NCBI GenBank assembly: GCA_964371785.1
Contig: CAYJOL010000003.1
Coordinates: 1-64,000 of the forward strand
Source of the DNA: CAVQCT01 sp964371785
Lineage (GTDB): Bacteria > Zixibacteria > MSB-5A5 > GN15 > FEB-12
DNA length: 64,000 bases
Reading direction: 5' to 3'
This document shows positions 61,998 to 64,000 of this stretch, piece after piece (position 1 is the first letter of the stretch; each line of letters begins with the position of its first letter). Below the pieces are notes generated by a model that saw only the letters and a list, made by a program, of their open reading frames with translations, was not told the DNA's origin and ran no database searches. Made by a program: the position numbers and the translations under genes.

Positions 61998-64000
61998 TTG
62001 CAGTCTCGCATTTTAGTCGGCGTGATTCTTTTCATTGTGGGGGGAATATTGTGGGCGCATGGAGGAGTCTGTGCCGCCGATTCGCGTCAGTTGATCGCCG
62101 CCTTTGAGACAATCCGGGACGCCCAACTCGATACCGCGACCACTCTGGATCTGAACGGCTATACCCTCACCCACAAGGACCTGCGCGTGACGTTCAGTAC
62201 GGGGCGAATCGCCTTTTTCAAGCCACTCGTGCTGGACAATGATTCTGTCGTTTTCGGGGCGTATTTTGAGGGATCGGGACTTTTTCAATTCACCCCGGGG
62301 ACACCACTCGAACGGGATCAGTTGTTTCGGTATTTCCACGCCGATTCATTAAACCGCAAATTTTCATCGCTCATTCTCCTGTTTAGTCCTGAGGTGCATC
62401 AGTCGCTCAAGGCCGCCGGTATGGTATCAACTCAGCCGTTTAGCTCGGTACAACTCCAGGCAGCTTCCCGGATGATAAGCGGTATCGGAAGCAACGAACA
62501 GCGTCAGTATGTCTTTGAAACCCTGCGCAACCTGGCGACACCCATCGGGGGACCGTTCTTGATGGTCGATCTCCAGCCGGAATTGACCGACCGCCTGTAT
62601 TATTTGTTCGATCCCTACGAACGCGAGGAAATCAGGCTCCTCAGGCAGGGTCTGCAGGCTGAACTCGATCGTATGGACCTGGTTTCGTCCTACTCGCAGT
62701 ATTTGGACACCTCCTGCCGCGTAATTAATGGCCTGTCCAAGGAGCAGATCGTTGTCACGCACTACACCGTGGATGCTTCGTTGGACAAAAAAGGGATCTT
62801 CCGGGGCCGGACCGATGTCACTTTCAATGTCGAGCGCGGCCCGCTTCAGATGGTTCCAATGGTGCTGAAAGAAGAGATGCAGATTGACAGCGTCAAGGAC
62901 GCTTCGGGAAAAATTGTCTCGTTTCTGCGGTACCGGAGTACGGAGAACAAGTCCTCTTCGCTGGAGCTGTTCTTTGACCGGCCGTTGGCGTATCAGGATA
63001 CCGTGACGCTTCAGTTCTTTTATCGTGGACCCCTGGCCCTATCCGGTCTGGCGGAGGTATATGTAAACACCGCAGGCGATTGGTATCCCCGGTGTCGTGG
63101 ATACCGTCAGCGGGCCGTTTTCGACATGACATTCCGGACCCCGTCCAAATTTACTTTTGCCGTCTCCGGCAACCAACTGGTCGATCAATCAACCGGCGAT
63201 ACGCTCCTGACAACTTGGCGCGTGATACCGCCGGCGGTCGATGTATGCATCACCATGGGACTGCTTCATGGCTACAGGTATGAGAACGAAGATATGCCGC
63301 CACTCGATATTTACTTTTCCCAGTCACTTCACGAAGCACTGGCCGCCTCGGCAGGCCACACCACCGTGCTTTCCGACAGCCTGCTGTATGATCAGGTGGC
63401 CGGCGACATGCTGAACTCGCTCAAGCTGTTTTCCCACTATTTCGGGCCATATCCGTATCAGCAGGTGTCTGTCGATGAGGCCCGGCTCCGGGCGCACGAC
63501 GCGTCTCCGTCTTTTGCTCACCTTCCATTTGACACCTGGACCGACTTTAAGGGCTATCCCGATGAGCGCGTGGTGCGCTTCGATGAAGCGGCGCGTCAGT
63601 GGTGGGGAGTCGGAGTTGGATATGAATCCTATCATGATGAGTGGTTGAGCGACGGATTCTCTGCCTATTGCGCATTACTGTATCTGCAGGCGGCGGGAGG
63701 AAACGACCTGTTCATCGACAAGATCCGCCAGTATCGAAACGACATTTTCACTGCACGAAATTATGTCCCGGGTTCCGGCGAAGAGTCCGGGCCGATCGCC
63801 CTTGGGTATCGCACTATGAATGTGAGTTCGGACAGCGGTGGGAGCCCGATTATATACAAAAAAGGTGCGCTGGTGCTTCACATGCTCCGCAATCTCCTGA
63901 TCGACTTTAAAACGATGAAAGAGGACAGTTTCTTCGGGATGATGAGCGAGTTCTATCAGGCGAACCGGGGCAAGGATGTGACGACCGCGGATTTTCAACG
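61998..64000 (+). CDS. M1 aminopeptidase-like protein with lost zinc ligands (partial, runs off the window)
   Basis: One open frame of 667 visible codons continues past the window end. TTG at 61998 gives the signal peptide MQSRILVGVILFIVGGILWA, with AAGGA upstream. The C-terminal part aligns with M1 peptidases, where HELAHQWWG...WLNEGFAxY is expected. Here it reads DEAARQWWG (529-537) and WLSDGFSAY (549-557): both His ligands are Asp529 and Arg533, and the third ligand Glu is Asp552, while Glu530 remains. A zinc-dependent peptidase is thus unlikely. The fold may serve binding or a new reaction. It follows the M48 gene by 19 bases. Confidence 0.75.
   Translation, partial: MQSRILVGVILFIVGGILWAHGGVCAADSRQLIAAFETIRDAQLDTATTLDLNGYTLTHKDLRVTFSTGRIAFFKPLVLDNDSVVFGAYFEGSGLFQFTPGTPLERDQLFRYFHADSLNRKFSSLILLFSPEVHQSLKAAGMVSTQPFSSVQLQAASRMISGIGSNEQRQYVFETLRNLATPIGGPFLMVDLQPELTDRLYYLFDPYEREEIRLLRQGLQAELDRMDLVSSYSQYLDTSCRVINGLSKEQIVVTHYTVDASLDKKGIFRGRTDVTFNVERGPLQMVPMVLKEEMQIDSVKDASGKIVSFLRYRSTENKSSSLELFFDRPLAYQDTVTLQFFYRGPLALSGLAEVYVNTAGDWYPRCRGYRQRAVFDMTFRTPSKFTFAVSGNQLVDQSTGDTLLTTWRVIPPAVDVCITMGLLHGYRYENEDMPPLDIYFSQSLHEALAASAGHTTVLSDSLLYDQVAGDMLNSLKLFSHYFGPYPYQQVSVDEARLRAHDASPSFAHLPFDTWTDFKGYPDERVVRFDEAARQWWGVGVGYESYHDEWLSDGFSAYCALLYLQAAGGNDLFIDKIRQYRNDIFTARNYVPGSGEESGPIALGYRTMNVSSDSGGSPIIYKKGALVLHMLRNLLIDFKTMKEDSFFGMMSEFYQANRGKDVTTADFQ

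Noticed and set aside
1..64000. tRNA or rRNA genes, CRISPR arrays, phage genes, complete insertion sequences
   Set aside because: I looked for the usual T-loop and rRNA cores, regular spaced repeats and transposase motifs and saw none. A tool-based search could still find a weak one.

Overview
The window reads like a chromosome segment of a Gram-negative bacterium of the FCB group, and the closest fit I can suggest is a candidate phylum such as Zixibacteria. This is inferred from protein style, not from a marker-gene tree. Four secreted proteins end in an NYPNPFNP-type C-terminal domain (type IX secretion/FlgD-Ig-like), two end in dockerin-like modules and one ends in a PEP-CTERM anchor. There is also a TonB protein, an OmpA-family protein and a large outer-membrane barrel protein. 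Nearly all genes are chromosomal housekeeping or envelope genes. I see no rRNA, tRNA, CRISPR array, phage or complete insertion sequence.

Layout. 1-4.2 kb: secreted subtilisin-dockerin protease and a small sorting-domain protein. 4.2-8.2 kb: GH35-like glycosidase and a gamma-glutamyltransferase lipoprotein. 8.2-9.5 kb (minus): bactofilin-like membrane protein. 9.7-11.5 kb: CstA. 11.6-18.7 kb: a tight run of GGDEF cyclase, NagZ, AnmK, SpoIID lipoprotein, OmpA-TSP3 protein and a 2H phosphoesterase, which fits peptidoglycan cleavage and recycling. 18.8-22.3 kb: tetraheme cytochrome, GT4 glycosyltransferase and SufS-like enzyme. 22.3-26.9 kb (minus): ECF sigma/anti-sigma pair, CoaX, and an NRAMP-universal stress protein pair with a striking promoter/operator.

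27.2-30.1 kb: two fibronectin-III proteins that share one module but carry different C-terminal modules. 30.1-32.3 kb: TM2, TPR, DUF116 and GNAT genes. 32.4-35 kb: an unusual CydA-like oxidoreductase with a diheme cytochrome c tail plus a related membrane partner. 35-39.7 kb (minus): dnaE followed by two thioredoxin-fold proteins. 40-47 kb: secreted/surface proteins, a TonB protein and a MITE-like element. 47.6-48.7 kb: recA. 48.7-50.9 kb: a repeat-rich islet with two orphan genes. 51-53 kb (minus): KtrB-KtrA potassium uptake.

53.2-59.1 kb: STAS protein, DUF5916 barrel protein, PhzF and an ABC-2 transporter. 59.3-62 kb: class I aldolase and M48 protease. 62-64 kb: a gene running off the window end that looks like an M1 aminopeptidase whose zinc ligands have all been replaced.

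The best candidates for something under-described are the CydA-like/cytochrome c pair, the M1 pseudo-peptidase, the cell-wall operon, the palindromic mntH control region, the structured leader at 29.3-29.5 kb, and the families of small palindromic repeats. All functional statements come from reading sequence motifs; no search was run.
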